Below, in pieces: positions 35,325 to 44,193 of a DNA stretch of 64,000 nucleotides (positions are counted from its first letter, which is position 1; every line of letters starts with the position of its first letter). The notes under the pieces were generated by a model, which was not told the origin of the DNA, made no database searches, and saw only the letters and a program-made list of their open reading frames with translations. Location of the stretch: assembly GCF_029760855.1 (NCBI RefSeq), contig NZ_SOSI01000004.1:62001-126000 (forward strand), in the 5' to 3' direction. Source of the DNA: Erythrobacter litoralis. Lineage in GTDB: Bacteria; Pseudomonadota; Alphaproteobacteria; Sphingomonadales; Sphingomonadaceae. Made by a program: the position numbers and the translations under genes.

Positions 35325-37754
35325 ATGGGCAGCCGCTCCCTCTATCTGACGGCATTAAGCTCCGGATTGTTGTTGATCGGGGGCGGATGGCCCAATTGCG
35401 CCTCGGCTCAAGTAGACAGTGCGCCTGTCGAGGACGACCTTACCGGATTAACCGGACCATTAATCATCGGCGGCGCTTATGTAGGCGACATCGATTTCCG
35501 TGTTTCTCCAGAAGGCGACGGGGTTGTCGACCGCGCGAGGTTGCTCGATCTTCTCAAGCCCGTCGCCAGCGTAGAGCTTCTGGAAACCTTGGCGGCGGTC
35601 GAACCCGAAGCGGAATATATTTCGTTCGAGCAGGCATCGGTCGGCGGGATGGAAGTCATCTTCGATCCCGGCGAACTGGGCGTAACCGTATCCCTGCCCG
35701 GTTCCGCTCGACTTCGCTCTACCTTGCGCTTCTCGGGTTTCATTGCCCCGGACCCCGAAAATTTCGACCAACCTGCGGAGTTAGCCGGGGGGGTCCAGCT
35801 GTTCCTTTCCGACGTGATAAATCACGGTATCGATCAGGTTGGCGACAATCTTGCGTTAAGAGCGGAAGGGTTCGTAACCCTCGGCGGCTTCGACGGGCTG
35901 ACGCTTTCATCGGCGCTCGATTATCGCCGCAACGCGATCGACAGGTATGCCGTAGAGGGCGTGACCCTCACTTACGATGATTTCGATCGCGCGCTAAGGT
36001 TTCAGGCCGGAAGCGTCTTGCCGGTACCCATCGCGCTTCAATCCAGTTTAGAAATCTTCGGCGTTGGCGTATCCCGACGTTACAATGAAATTCGCCCTTT
36101 CCAGAACATTCGCCCGAGCGGCCGGCAAAGCGTCATCCTCGAACGTCGTTCGACCGTAGAATTCTACGTCAACGGTCTGCTGGTCGAAACCCGAACGCTC
36201 GAACCGGGTCCCTTCGATTTCGACGATCTTCCTCTCCTGCGTGGCAATAACGACGTACGCATCGTCGTTCGCGATGGTGCGGGCAACGAACAGGTTATTG
36301 ACAGGAGCGCGTTCTATTCGCCCGTCCTGCTTGCCCCCGGCATTACCGACTTCGGCGGCTGGGTCGGTGTTCCAGAAGATCCTTCGGTTCGACAGAGTGG
36401 GGGCCTGCCTATCGGAAGCTTCTATTTTCTTCGCGGAGTGGAACAGGGAACGCTTGGCGCGACACTGCAGGTTGCAGCAGATGGCGCCCAGATCGGGGCA
36501 ACCGGGACCCTCGGCCTGCCATTCGGCTTCGTGAATGCGGACATCGCCTACGGGTCGGGAAGCGGAGGACGCGGCTTCGCAGCAGCGATCGACAGCGAGC
36601 TGAATTTCAGCGTTCGTGACCAGGACGATCTTCGTTTTCGATTCAGGGTGCAGGCGCAGCAGCCTCGTTTCGCCGATCCCCTGCGCCTTAATGCCGATAA
36701 TCCTGAACGCTGGGCCGGCTTCGCCAGCACGACATGGCGATTGGACGACAAGACGAGTTTCAGCCTTGGCGGTGCTTACAGCAGCGGACGTGGGGAGCGT
36801 CCCGACACTTGGACAGCTAACCTGGGCGCGTCACGCAGTATCGGCAGGTTCCGGCTGAACCTTTTCGCCTCGCATCGCGAAGTTACAGGTCGCGCACCGG
36901 AAACGGGTTTAAGGATCGGCCTATCGCTTCCCATCGGCTCCTCGGCGCGCGCTTCGGCCCGATACGATACCCTGAACGAGCGGGCCGAAGTCGAATTATC
37001 GCGTTTCCGAATAACGCGCGGGCGCGATTGGGACGGCCGAGTTCTTGTCGCACGAGACGGAGAGACGACCGACGTCTCGGCAAGGGGCACCTATTACGGT
37101 CAGCGTGTCCTCGCATCCGCGTCTCACGATACGGCGTTCCTGCGGCGCGGTTTGCCGAATACCCAGACCTCGACAGTTGGGCTGTCGACTTTCGTCGGAT
37201 TTGCTGATGGCCGCGTTGGGTGGGGCCGCGAAGGTATCGAAGGTTTTACCCTGATCCGTCGCCACCCCAGTTTGTCCGGAATGCCGATCGTGCTGAAACA
37301 GGGCAGCGAGGAAATTTTTAAATCCGATGGTCTGGGATCGGCGGTCGTACCCGTTTTCCGCCGTTATCAAAGGATGGCCCAGGAAGTTCTGATTGAAGAC
37401 CTGCCGCCGGGCTATTCACTCCCGCAAGTGACCTGGGACCTTCTGCCTGCCTTCGCCAGCGGCTACCTTCATACCGTCGGATCGGGGGCAAACCTGTCCA
37501 TCATGGGCAGGCTTGTGTTGAACGATGCGCCGGTTTCCTTGGCGATCGGCTTGTTGCTGCCCGAGGACGATGCGATGCAACCGATCGAATTCTTCACTTC
37601 GGACGATGGAAGTTTCTTCGCCGAAGGATTGGCACCGGGCACATACGACGTCATCCTTCAGGATGTACCTGCAGGCTCACTAAAAGTCGGTAAGGCCGAA
37701 GCAGGGTCGATTGTTGAACTGGGAGACATCGTCTTGGAAGGAACCGATCGATGA
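35325..37754 (+). CDS. Outer-membrane pilus usher
   Basis: An 809-residue usher that forms the secretion pore and assembly platform for the pilus. A signal peptide ends near ASAQ. The N-terminal domain is followed by a long beta-barrel with usher-typical stretches: SVILERRSTVEFYVNGLLVETRTLEPGPF is the plug/strand region, read here in separate pieces, then NNDVRIVVRDGAGNEQ, then GTLGLPFGFVNADIAYGSG. The C-terminal domains resemble carboxypeptidase-regulatory-like folds (LAPGTYDVIL). The start is 21 bp after the chaperone stop. Its last four bases overlap the start of the next gene (ATGA). Confidence 0.85.
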   Translation: MGSRSLYLTALSSGLLLIGGGWPNCASAQVDSAPVEDDLTGLTGPLIIGGAYVGDIDFRVSPEGDGVVDRARLLDLLKPVASVELLETLAAVEPEAEYISFEQASVGGMEVIFDPGELGVTVSLPGSARLRSTLRFSGFIAPDPENFDQPAELAGGVQLFLSDVINHGIDQVGDNLALRAEGFVTLGGFDGLTLSSALDYRRNAIDRYAVEGVTLTYDDFDRALRFQAGSVLPVPIALQSSLEIFGVGVSRRYNEIRPFQNIRPSGRQSVILERRSTVEFYVNGLLVETRTLEPGPFDFDDLPLLRGNNDVRIVVRDGAGNEQVIDRSAFYSPVLLAPGITDFGGWVGVPEDPSVRQSGGLPIGSFYFLRGVEQGTLGATLQVAADGAQIGATGTLGLPFGFVNADIAYGSGSGGRGFAAAIDSELNFSVRDQDDLRFRFRVQAQQPRFADPLRLNADNPERWAGFASTTWRLDDKTSFSLGGAYSSGRGERPDTWTANLGASRSIGRFRLNLFASHREVTGRAPETGLRIGLSLPIGSSARASARYDTLNERAEVELSRFRITRGRDWDGRVLVARDGETTDVSARGTYYGQRVLASASHDTAFLRRGLPNTQTSTVGLSTFVGFADGRVGWGREGIEGFTLIRRHPSLSGMPIVLKQGSEEIFKSDGLGSAVVPVFRRYQRMAQEVLIEDLPPGYSLPQVTWDLLPAFASGYLHTVGSGANLSIMGRLVLNDAPVSLAIGLLLPEDDAMQPIEFFTSDDGSFFAEGLAPGTYDVILQDVPAGSLKVGKAEAGSIVELGDIVLEGTDR

Positions 37755-38605
37755 ATGCATCTTATGTTCTCGCGCTGCTAATGCAGACAATCGAACCGAG
37801 TATGGAAGATGTCGGCCAATGCGATGTTCCGATTCCGACCGACATCGTACCGATATCCATAGATTACGAACCGTTTGATTTTGTCCCTGCTTCGGGTTCG
37901 TCATCTATCGTCTTGCGAAGCCCGGCGGACAACGAAGGCGAATTCGAAATAGCCCTGGTCGCGGAAAATACGCCGAACGATTTCGCCCTTACTTTCGAAG
38001 CCTCGTCGAACGAAGCTGCTGTTACGCGTGTAAGCGACAGCGCATTCCTCGTCCGCTCGAAGGCTGACAGTGTCTTTTCACTCGACATCACGTCTCGGGT
38101 ATCGATCCACCAACCGCCTGCCCCGGGGGATTACGGTGCGACCTATCGTATCGATGTTCGCGACACGCTATCAAACGTCGAATGTCTTGGACGGGCGAGC
38201 CTGCCCATCGCCATACGCGTTCCACCGCGGGCGCAGCTCAATATAGCTGGCGCCGATAGCCCGTTTTCCGATGGGCCGGATCTCTACACCGTGTCGTTCG
38301 ACACCATGGAAACAGGAGCGGAAAGAACCGTATTCATCCAGTTGCGGTCGAATTCCGACGCCGTACTGGAATTCGAGTCGGAGAATGCAGGATCGATGAA
38401 ATCGACGACCGGTCATTCGGTGTCATATACCGCTTCGCTGAATGGCAGTATCCTTGACCTAAGCTCATTGTATAGCATGTCCGTGCCCTCCGCACCGACG
38501 GCTCGGGGCACCAACCAGCCCTTGACGATCAGACTCGACGATGTTTCGGAAGCTCCGGCCGGAAAGTATCAAGACCGTGTTACGATTACGGTTTCCGCAT
38601 TCTGA
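37751..38605 (+). CDS. Putative pilus tip/minor subunit
   Basis: A 284-residue protein I do not recognise by sequence. It starts inside the usher stop codon (ATGA), so it belongs to the pilus operon. That position is where archaic chaperone-usher systems place the tip adhesin. It is rich in beta-forming and acidic residues and seems to have two halves (about 1-150 and 155-284). The second half includes TVSFDTMETGAERTVFIQLRS. The N-terminus has only a short hydrophobic stretch (YVLALLMQ) with no basic residue, so the signal peptide is weak or atypical. A role as adhesin or minor pilin is inferred from position only. Confidence 0.55.
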   Translation: MNASYVLALLMQTIEPSMEDVGQCDVPIPTDIVPISIDYEPFDFVPASGSSSIVLRSPADNEGEFEIALVAENTPNDFALTFEASSNEAAVTRVSDSAFLVRSKADSVFSLDITSRVSIHQPPAPGDYGATYRIDVRDTLSNVECLGRASLPIAIRVPPRAQLNIAGADSPFSDGPDLYTVSFDTMETGAERTVFIQLRSNSDAVLEFESENAGSMKSTTGHSVSYTASLNGSILDLSSLYSMSVPSAPTARGTNQPLTIRLDDVSEAPAGKYQDRVTITVSAF

Positions 38606-38619
38606 ATGCGTTTAAAAAG

Positions 38620-38646
38620 AGGCATCGAATGCCTTGATATTTTTTA
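38620..38646 (+). terminator. Probable terminator of the pilus operon
   Basis: AGGCAT and ATGCCT form a short 6-bp stem around CGA, flanked by an A-run on the left and followed by TGATATTTTTT. It lies 14 bp after the last pilus gene. The stem is short, so this is a moderate call. Confidence 0.5.
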
Positions 38647-38775
38647 CACGGATTCGTGATTAAGACGAATGCAGAGCTAATGCCGCACCAATACTTTAGC
38701 TGAATATTTTACGCGAATGTGCTTGCCACTGAAAAACGAATGGCGAAAAGTATAAGTCTGCAAGACTCTTTGAAA

Positions 38776-38862
<87 letters not shown>

Positions 38863-39028
38863 ACACAAGCGATCTCGCCGGCTTACGCGGATCGCGGGTA
38901 GGGGCGGGCCGATAGCGAAGGGGTGCGCGGGTTGTCAACGCGAATTCGCCCGAAGCGGAGCGGCGCTTGCGGTCGTGCGGGGCATGGGGCAAGAGGCGCG
39001 CAACGGTTTACAGGAAGACAATACGACA

Positions 39029-39985
39029 ATGGCGAAGAGCAGCTCCCTCAACGGCAAGCTGGTGGTTCTGATAGGCGGCAGCGGCTTCGTCGGCAATTAC
39101 GTCGCGCAGGCCCTGCTCGAACGCGGGGCGCGGCTCCGGATCGCCAGCCGCAATCCCGAACAGGCCTTCAATCTCAAGCCGCTCGCCAATCTTGGCCAAT
39201 TGCAATTCGCCCGCTGCGACGCACTCGACCGTCAGAGCGTGGAGCGATGCATCGAGGGGGCGGATGCGGTGGTCAATCTTGTTGGAGCCTTTGCCGGCAA
39301 TCTGAAGCGTTTGATGGGCGAGGCGCCGGGCTGGATGGCCGAAGCGGCCAAGCAAACCGGGGCCGATGCGTTCGTCCATGTCAGCGCCATCACCGGCCGC
39401 CTGCGAGGCGAGGACGACGAGATCATCGAATACGCCGCCGCCAAGCAGCTCGGCGAGGAGCGTGCGCGCGAAGCGTTCGACCGAACGATCGTTATGCGGC
39501 CGAGCATCGTGTTCGGGAAGGACGACGATTTCCTCAACATGTTCGCCAAGCTGATCCGCACTTTTCCCGTCCTGCCGGTATTCGGTCCGGATGCGCAGCT
39601 GCAGCTCGTTTATGTCGATGATGTGGCCGAGGCGATTGCACGGGCGCTGGAAGACCCGGCGGCGCATGGCGGCAAGGTTTTCGAACTGGGCGGTCCCGAA
39701 AAGCTGACGATGATGGACATCAATCGGCGGATCGCCGCCGCACAGCATAGAAAGCGGACATTTCTCGCCGTACCCGATCCGATTTCAGGCGTTTTCGCCG
39801 CCCTTCCGGGCACGCCAATGGGGCGCGACCAGTGGGAAATGCTTAAAGGCGGCAATACGGTTTCAGGCGAGTGTCCGGGCTTCGAAGATCTAGGCATCGA
39901 GCCGCGGCCGCTAAGCCTGTTCCTCGACCGCTGGATGACGCGCTATCGCAAGCACGGGCGGTTCGCCGAGCGGCTCAGTGCCTAG
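39029..39985 (+). CDS. NDUFA9-like NAD(P)-binding epimerase/dehydratase-family protein
   Basis: A 318-residue Rossmann-fold protein resembling the complex I-associated NDUFA9 family of alphaproteobacteria. It shows LVVLIGGSGFVGNYVAQALLERG at the start (glycine-rich loop GGSGFVG), VNLVGAF, HVSAITG, and the atypical short-chain active-site area EYAAAKQLGE. RPSIVFGKDDDFLN and QLVYVDDVAEAI follow. The ATG at 39029 follows AGGAAG. A frame open back to 38810 would run into the tRNA gene and is rejected. It probably binds NADP(H) and may help assemble complex I or act in quinone or lipid metabolism. Confidence 0.82.
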   Translation: MAKSSSLNGKLVVLIGGSGFVGNYVAQALLERGARLRIASRNPEQAFNLKPLANLGQLQFARCDALDRQSVERCIEGADAVVNLVGAFAGNLKRLMGEAPGWMAEAAKQTGADAFVHVSAITGRLRGEDDEIIEYAAAKQLGEERAREAFDRTIVMRPSIVFGKDDDFLNMFAKLIRTFPVLPVFGPDAQLQLVYVDDVAEAIARALEDPAAHGGKVFELGGPEKLTMMDINRRIAAAQHRKRTFLAVPDPISGVFAALPGTPMGRDQWEMLKGGNTVSGECPGFEDLGIEPRPLSLFLDRWMTRYRKHGRFAERLSA

Positions 39986-39997
39986 GCGAGCTGGCGC

Positions 39998-40864
39998 TCA
40001 CAACGCGTCGGAATAGATCGCCAGCAGGCGAGACCACGCGCGTTCGGCCTGCGCCTCGTTGTAAGCGGGGCTGTCCGGCACGCACCACCCGTGATCGGCG
40101 GGATAGACGTCGATCTCCGCTTCACAACCCACGCGGTCCGCCGCCTGGCGCAGTTCGGTCTTGGCGTTCGGGCTCTCGGCGTCGTCGTCCTGCGCAATGG
40201 CGATAAGATAGTGGACCGGCTCGCGCAGCATGCGGTGCGGGCTGTTCTCGCCGTCGCGCACCAGACCGCCGCCGTGGAAAGACGCCGCCGCCTCCAGCCG
40301 AGGCACTGCCGCCGCGCTCCAGATGGTGAATGGGCCGCCCATGCAATAGCCTTGCGTGCCCATGCGGCGATCGGGGTCGACCGCATCCTGCCCGGCGAAC
40401 CACTGGGCTACGGCGGACGCATCGACGCCGATCGCGGCGGCATCGAGCTTCTCGCGCCACGGTTTGACCTTCTGGAACCCGTCCTGCGCCGCGAAAGTGG
40501 CGAAATCGGCAAATTGCTCGCCGGTCACGTCGCGGTAGTAGGGATTGGCGACGAAGACGGCATAACCTTGCCGCGCGAGCCGTCGTGCCATCTGCCGCTT
40601 CGCTTCACGCAAACCCGCGATGTCGGGCCAGAACAGGACAGGCGCATGCTTGCCGTCGGACGGATGGACGAAAAAGCCGTCCATGGTGCCGGCGGAGGTG
40701 GCGAAGGAGACGGAGGTTTCGGCCAGATTGGTCGAGCCCGAACCCATATTCGCGTCCATGGGTGCACAGGCAGCCGTGGCGCCTGCGGTGATCGTCGCCG
40801 CACCGAACGAACGACGTGTAAGGGATTGGCGGCCCCATTCGGCGAGTTGGCGTTTGTTGCACAT
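39998..40864 (-). CDS. Dienelactone hydrolase family protein, exported
   Basis: A 288-residue alpha/beta hydrolase of the dienelactone hydrolase family. The nucleophile is Cys174 in GYCMGG; Asp in AQDDD (about 226-228) and His258 in PADHGW complete the triad. The N-terminus has LTRRSFGAAT followed by TAACAP, a Tat-type signal with a lipobox-like cysteine, so it probably acts in the periplasm. The real substrate is unknown; DLH paralogues of this kind act on various esters. It converges with the NDUFA9-like gene, 12 bp apart. Confidence 0.8.
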   Translation of the reverse strand: MCNKRQLAEWGRQSLTRRSFGAATITAGATAACAPMDANMGSGSTNLAETSVSFATSAGTMDGFFVHPSDGKHAPVLFWPDIAGLREAKRQMARRLARQGYAVFVANPYYRDVTGEQFADFATFAAQDGFQKVKPWREKLDAAAIGVDASAVAQWFAGQDAVDPDRRMGTQGYCMGGPFTIWSAAAVPRLEAAASFHGGGLVRDGENSPHRMLREPVHYLIAIAQDDDAESPNAKTELRQAADRVGCEAEIDVYPADHGWCVPDSPAYNEAQAERAWSRLLAIYSDAL

Positions 40865-40922
40865 AATCTTCTCTCCTTATCGCCGGGACCGGTATCTCAT
40901 TCAGAAATTGTCGGAACTTCGG

Positions 40923-41246
40923 TCAATCCTCGCGCAGCTCGAACACTACATCGCTGATCCCCGCATCGCGCAAGGATTGCTCCACGACCTCACGATCAGT
41001 TTCCGACAGAACTCCATCGAACCTGACGACGTGGGCGATGGGATAGCGGAGCGAGAATGCACCTTCTTCGAGAATCTTCCGAATGGCGCGAACCAAGGTG
41101 TCTTCGAAAAACGGACGGCTGGCGATGACCGCCTGTTCGGAAGAAAATGGGTAGGCTGCCGGTTGATCGACGAAATCGTTCGATCCACGCTGTTCGAGCT
41201 GAACTCGATCCCGATAGATCGATACGTCGAGATCGAGCCAGCGAAT
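40923..41246 (-). CDS. Hypothetical protein with no ATG/GTG/TTG start, possible ATT start
   Basis: On the minus strand a frame of 107 codons runs from just after the nitronate monooxygenase stop to TGA at 40923-40925. It begins IRWLDLDVSIYRDRVQLEQR and ends DAGISDVVFELRED. Its codon choice and amino-acid make-up look coding, while the overlapping plus-strand frame does not. There is no ATG, GTG or TTG near its 5' end. The first sensible codon is ATT at 41244-41246, 5 bp after the upstream stop, with AGGA close by. The pattern loosely recalls the N-terminal half of MreB-like actin-fold proteins, but I would not name it. Alternatives are a frameshift fusion with the upstream gene or a decayed fragment. 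Confidence 0.5.
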   Translation of the reverse strand: MRWLDLDVSIYRDRVQLEQRGSNDFVDQPAAYPFSSEQAVIASRPFFEDTLVRAIRKILEEGAFSLRYPIAHVVRFDGVLSETDREVVEQSLRDAGISDVVFELRED

Positions 41247-41251
41247 ATTTC

Positions 41252-42268
41252 CTAGCGGCGAGCCAGCGCTTCTTCGCTCTGGCTCATCAGCTTGGAGAGA
41301 ATATCCGCTGCGGGCTCCTCCTCCTTGAGCATTCCCACCGACTGGCCCGCCATAAGACTGCCGCGTTCGATGTCCCCATCGATCACTGCCTTCTTGAGTG
41401 AACCGGCCCAGTAATGCTCGATCTGTAATTGCGCTTCTTCCATCGCGATTTCATTTCGGTCCAGAACGCCTGCGACTTCGGTTTGTTTCCGTGTGAATTC
41501 TTCGGTGCCTTTGTTCTTGAGCGCGCGAACCGGAATAACGGGCAGCCGCGCGTCGACCTGAACACTGGTAACGGCATCGCGTGCATTGGCACGGAAAAAT
41601 GCCTTCTTGAAATCGGGATGGGCAATACTTTCGGTCGCACAGGCGAAGCGAGTGCCCAATTGGACGCCCGCCGCCCCCATTTCGAGATAGCCAGCAATGG
41701 CCTGACCACGACCAATCCCTCCGGCGACGAAAATCAGGTGGTCTTCCGACAATTCCGGCAGCATTTCTTGTGCGAGTACGCTGGTCGAGACCGGGCCGAT
41801 ATGTCCGCCCGCCTCCATGCCTTCGATGACGAGCGCATCTGCCCCTGAGCGAAGCAGCTTTTTGGCCAATGCCAGTGTCGGGGCAAAGCAGATGACCTTT
41901 GCCGGATTTTTCCCGCCCTTGATCGCCTCGACACTGCCTTTCGGCGGTATCCCGCCAGCCAGCACGACATGGGTGACGCCGTGCCGTTCGCACACAGCAA
42001 TAAGGTCGAGCAATTGCGGATGCATGGTGATGAGATTGACGCCGAACGGCTTGTCGGTCCTGGCACGGGTCGCCGCGATCTCGGCATCGAGCAGTTCGGT
42101 CGTCATGGCGCCGCAAGCGATCACGCCGAAGCCGCCGCCGTTAGAGATTGCGGATACGAGATTGCGCTCCGAGACCCAGCTCATCGCGCCGCACATGATG
42201 GCATAGTCCGAACCGAGGAAGTCGCGGCCGCGCTGCATGAGGCGCGCCGTCTTTGGAAATTGCGTCAT
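41252..42268 (-). CDS. Nitronate monooxygenase (2-nitropropane dioxygenase family)
   Basis: A 338-residue FMN-dependent TIM-barrel enzyme that oxidises alkyl nitronates. Related proteins are also enoyl-ACP reductase-like (FabK type). Family features are IMCGAMSWVSERNLVSAISNGGG, THVVLAGGIPP, ALVIEGMEAGGHIGP (the His of the active site), FVAGGIGRGQAIAGYLEMGAAGVQLGT. The start at 42268 (MTQFPKT...) is chosen because the frame open to 42478 runs over the promoter and start of the divergent transporter. It is followed at 5 bp by the atypical small gene. Confidence 0.83.
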   Translation of the reverse strand: MTQFPKTARLMQRGRDFLGSDYAIMCGAMSWVSERNLVSAISNGGGFGVIACGAMTTELLDAEIAATRARTDKPFGVNLITMHPQLLDLIAVCERHGVTHVVLAGGIPPKGSVEAIKGGKNPAKVICFAPTLALAKKLLRSGADALVIEGMEAGGHIGPVSTSVLAQEMLPELSEDHLIFVAGGIGRGQAIAGYLEMGAAGVQLGTRFACATESIAHPDFKKAFFRANARDAVTSVQVDARLPVIPVRALKNKGTEEFTRKQTEVAGVLDRNEIAMEEAQLQIEHYWAGSLKKAVIDGDIERGSLMAGQSVGMLKEEEPAADILSKLMSQSEEALARR

Positions 42269-42375
42269 GACCGAGGCGCTTATATCCACGCGGCAGTAGG
42301 GGCAAGCGACCCAATGCGCGACGCGTTTCGCGGTTTTGCTTTCCGGCGGAAAAAAAGCCGCTAGCAATCGCATAA

Positions 42376-44187
42376 ATGCCCAGTCTGCTTCCCGAATCGC
42401 TAGCCGCGTATCACCCGCAGATCGGGCTGTTCCTGCTCGTTGCCGTTTTCGTCGGCTTCGCGCTCGAACGGCTGCCACCCGTTGTACTGGCCGCGGTCTC
42501 GGCGCTGGTTATGCTATTGTTCGGCTTCATTTCGACCGACGAGCTTCTCGGCGTGTTCTCCAATCCGGCGCCCATCACGATTGCGGCGATGTTCGTGCTT
42601 TCGGGTGCCTTGCTGCGGACGGGCGCGCTGGAGGAGGTCTCCGGCTGGATTGTCCGGCGCACCTTGCGGCGGCCCAAACTGGCGGTGGCGGAGATCGGCG
42701 CAGGCACGCTCGCAGCTTCGGCCTTTATGAATAACACGCCGGTCGTCCTAGTGATGATCCCTATCGTGCGGCGCCTCGCGAAGGCGCTTGGCATCGCGGC
42801 GACGCGAATGCTGATCCCGTTATCGTACCTTACGATCCTCGGGGGAACGCTCACCCTCATCGGTACATCGACCAACCTGCTGGTCGACGGGGTAGCGCAG
42901 GAGGCTGGACTTGCCCCATTCGGAATGTTCGAAATCACCGGCGTCGGCATTTTCGCGGCGCTCGCGGGGGTGGCGACACTGGCGCTTCTCGGGCCACGCC
43001 TGCTACCCGACCGCCAGCCGCGCGCGCTCGACGAGGAGGCGGAAAGCGACGCCTATCTCTCTCATCTCGTCCTCCTCGCCGACAGTCCGTTGATCGGCCA
43101 GAAGGTGCGCGATCTGCGCATCGCGCGCCGACCGGGAGTGAAGCTCCTCGGCCTCAAACGGAGCGGGCAGATCGTGCGGAAGGGTTTCGGCAAGCACGAA
43201 CTCGCAGCCGGTGATCAATTGGTGGTGGCCGCCAGCCCCGCAGAACTTGCCTCGCTCGCAGAGGCGCACGATTTTCGCACCGGCCTGACAGGTGTGGGCG
43301 GCGGAGTTACGACCGCTGGACCGGACCGGCCGAAGGATCTCGCCATGGTCGAGGCGATCGTATCCTCTTCTCACCCGATCATCGGGCGGCGGTTGGCTGA
43401 CATTCCGCTGCTCTCCCGCCTCAAGGTTCGCGTTCTCGGCTTGAGCCGTCCGCGGCACAATGCCGGGCCGGAGCTTGCCGAGGTGCGTGTGCGCGCGGGC
43501 GACCGGCTGTTGATCGCAGCAGGGACCGATGCGGCGCAGGCCCTGCAGAGCAACGTGATGCTTGGCACGGTCAGCCAAGCCCCGGCCCGCGCGTTCCGGA
43601 GGCGGCAGGCTCCGATCGCCATCGCCACGCTGGCTGCCGTCGTGATCGTGGCGGCCGTTTTCTCCCTGCCCATCCAGGCTCTTGCCCTGCTGGGCGCAGG
43701 TATCGTGCTGGCGACCCGCTGCCTCGAACCGGAAGAGGCTTGGTCGGCTATCGACGGCAATACGCTGGTGCTGATCTTCGCAATGCTGGCATTCGGAGCG
43801 GGGCTGGACAATGCCGGAACGGTCGAATTGATCGTCAACGCGCTCGAACCGCTGTTTGCCGCCGCCTCGCCCCTCGTCCTGCTGATCTGCGTTTATGCCC
43901 TGGCCAGCGTCCTGACCGAAAGCGTGACCAACAACGCGGTGGCAGTTATCCTAACCCCAATCGCGATCGGCCTGGCGCAGGCTATCGGGGCCGATCCGCG
44001 CGAACTGACGGTGGCCGTCATGTTCGGCGCGAGCGCGAGCTTCGCCACTCCGATCGGCTATCAGACCAATACGCTGGTTTACGGCGCGGCGAATTATCGC
44101 TTTGCGGACTTCCTGAAGATCGGCGTGCCGATGAATATCATCGTCGGGCTGGCGACCTGCTTCGCAATCTACTTCATGTTCGGCTGA
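42376..44187 (+). CDS. SLC13/DASS-family permease with two RCK_C domains
   Basis: A 603-residue membrane protein with an SLC13-type transport unit split by two TrkA-C/RCK_C domains. Membrane helices cover about 1-205 and 415-603. The soluble part between has DSPLIGQKVRDLRIARRPGVKLLG (first RCK_C, here in pieces) and SHPIIGRRLADIPLLSRLKVRVLG (second). Transport signatures include FMNNTPVVLVMIPIV and, in the second half, ESVTNNAVAVILTPIA and FATPIGYQTNTLVYG. Such proteins move dicarboxylates, sulfate or related anions, probably with Na+ or H+. The substrate cannot be assigned. It is divergent from the nitronate monooxygenase. Confidence 0.83.
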   Translation: MPSLLPESLAAYHPQIGLFLLVAVFVGFALERLPPVVLAAVSALVMLLFGFISTDELLGVFSNPAPITIAAMFVLSGALLRTGALEEVSGWIVRRTLRRPKLAVAEIGAGTLAASAFMNNTPVVLVMIPIVRRLAKALGIAATRMLIPLSYLTILGGTLTLIGTSTNLLVDGVAQEAGLAPFGMFEITGVGIFAALAGVATLALLGPRLLPDRQPRALDEEAESDAYLSHLVLLADSPLIGQKVRDLRIARRPGVKLLGLKRSGQIVRKGFGKHELAAGDQLVVAASPAELASLAEAHDFRTGLTGVGGGVTTAGPDRPKDLAMVEAIVSSSHPIIGRRLADIPLLSRLKVRVLGLSRPRHNAGPELAEVRVRAGDRLLIAAGTDAAQALQSNVMLGTVSQAPARAFRRRQAPIAIATLAAVVIVAAVFSLPIQALALLGAGIVLATRCLEPEEAWSAIDGNTLVLIFAMLAFGAGLDNAGTVELIVNALEPLFAAASPLVLLICVYALASVLTESVTNNAVAVILTPIAIGLAQAIGADPRELTVAVMFGASASFATPIGYQTNTLVYGAANYRFADFLKIGVPMNIIVGLATCFAIYFMFG

Positions 44188-44193
44188 GCGGGT

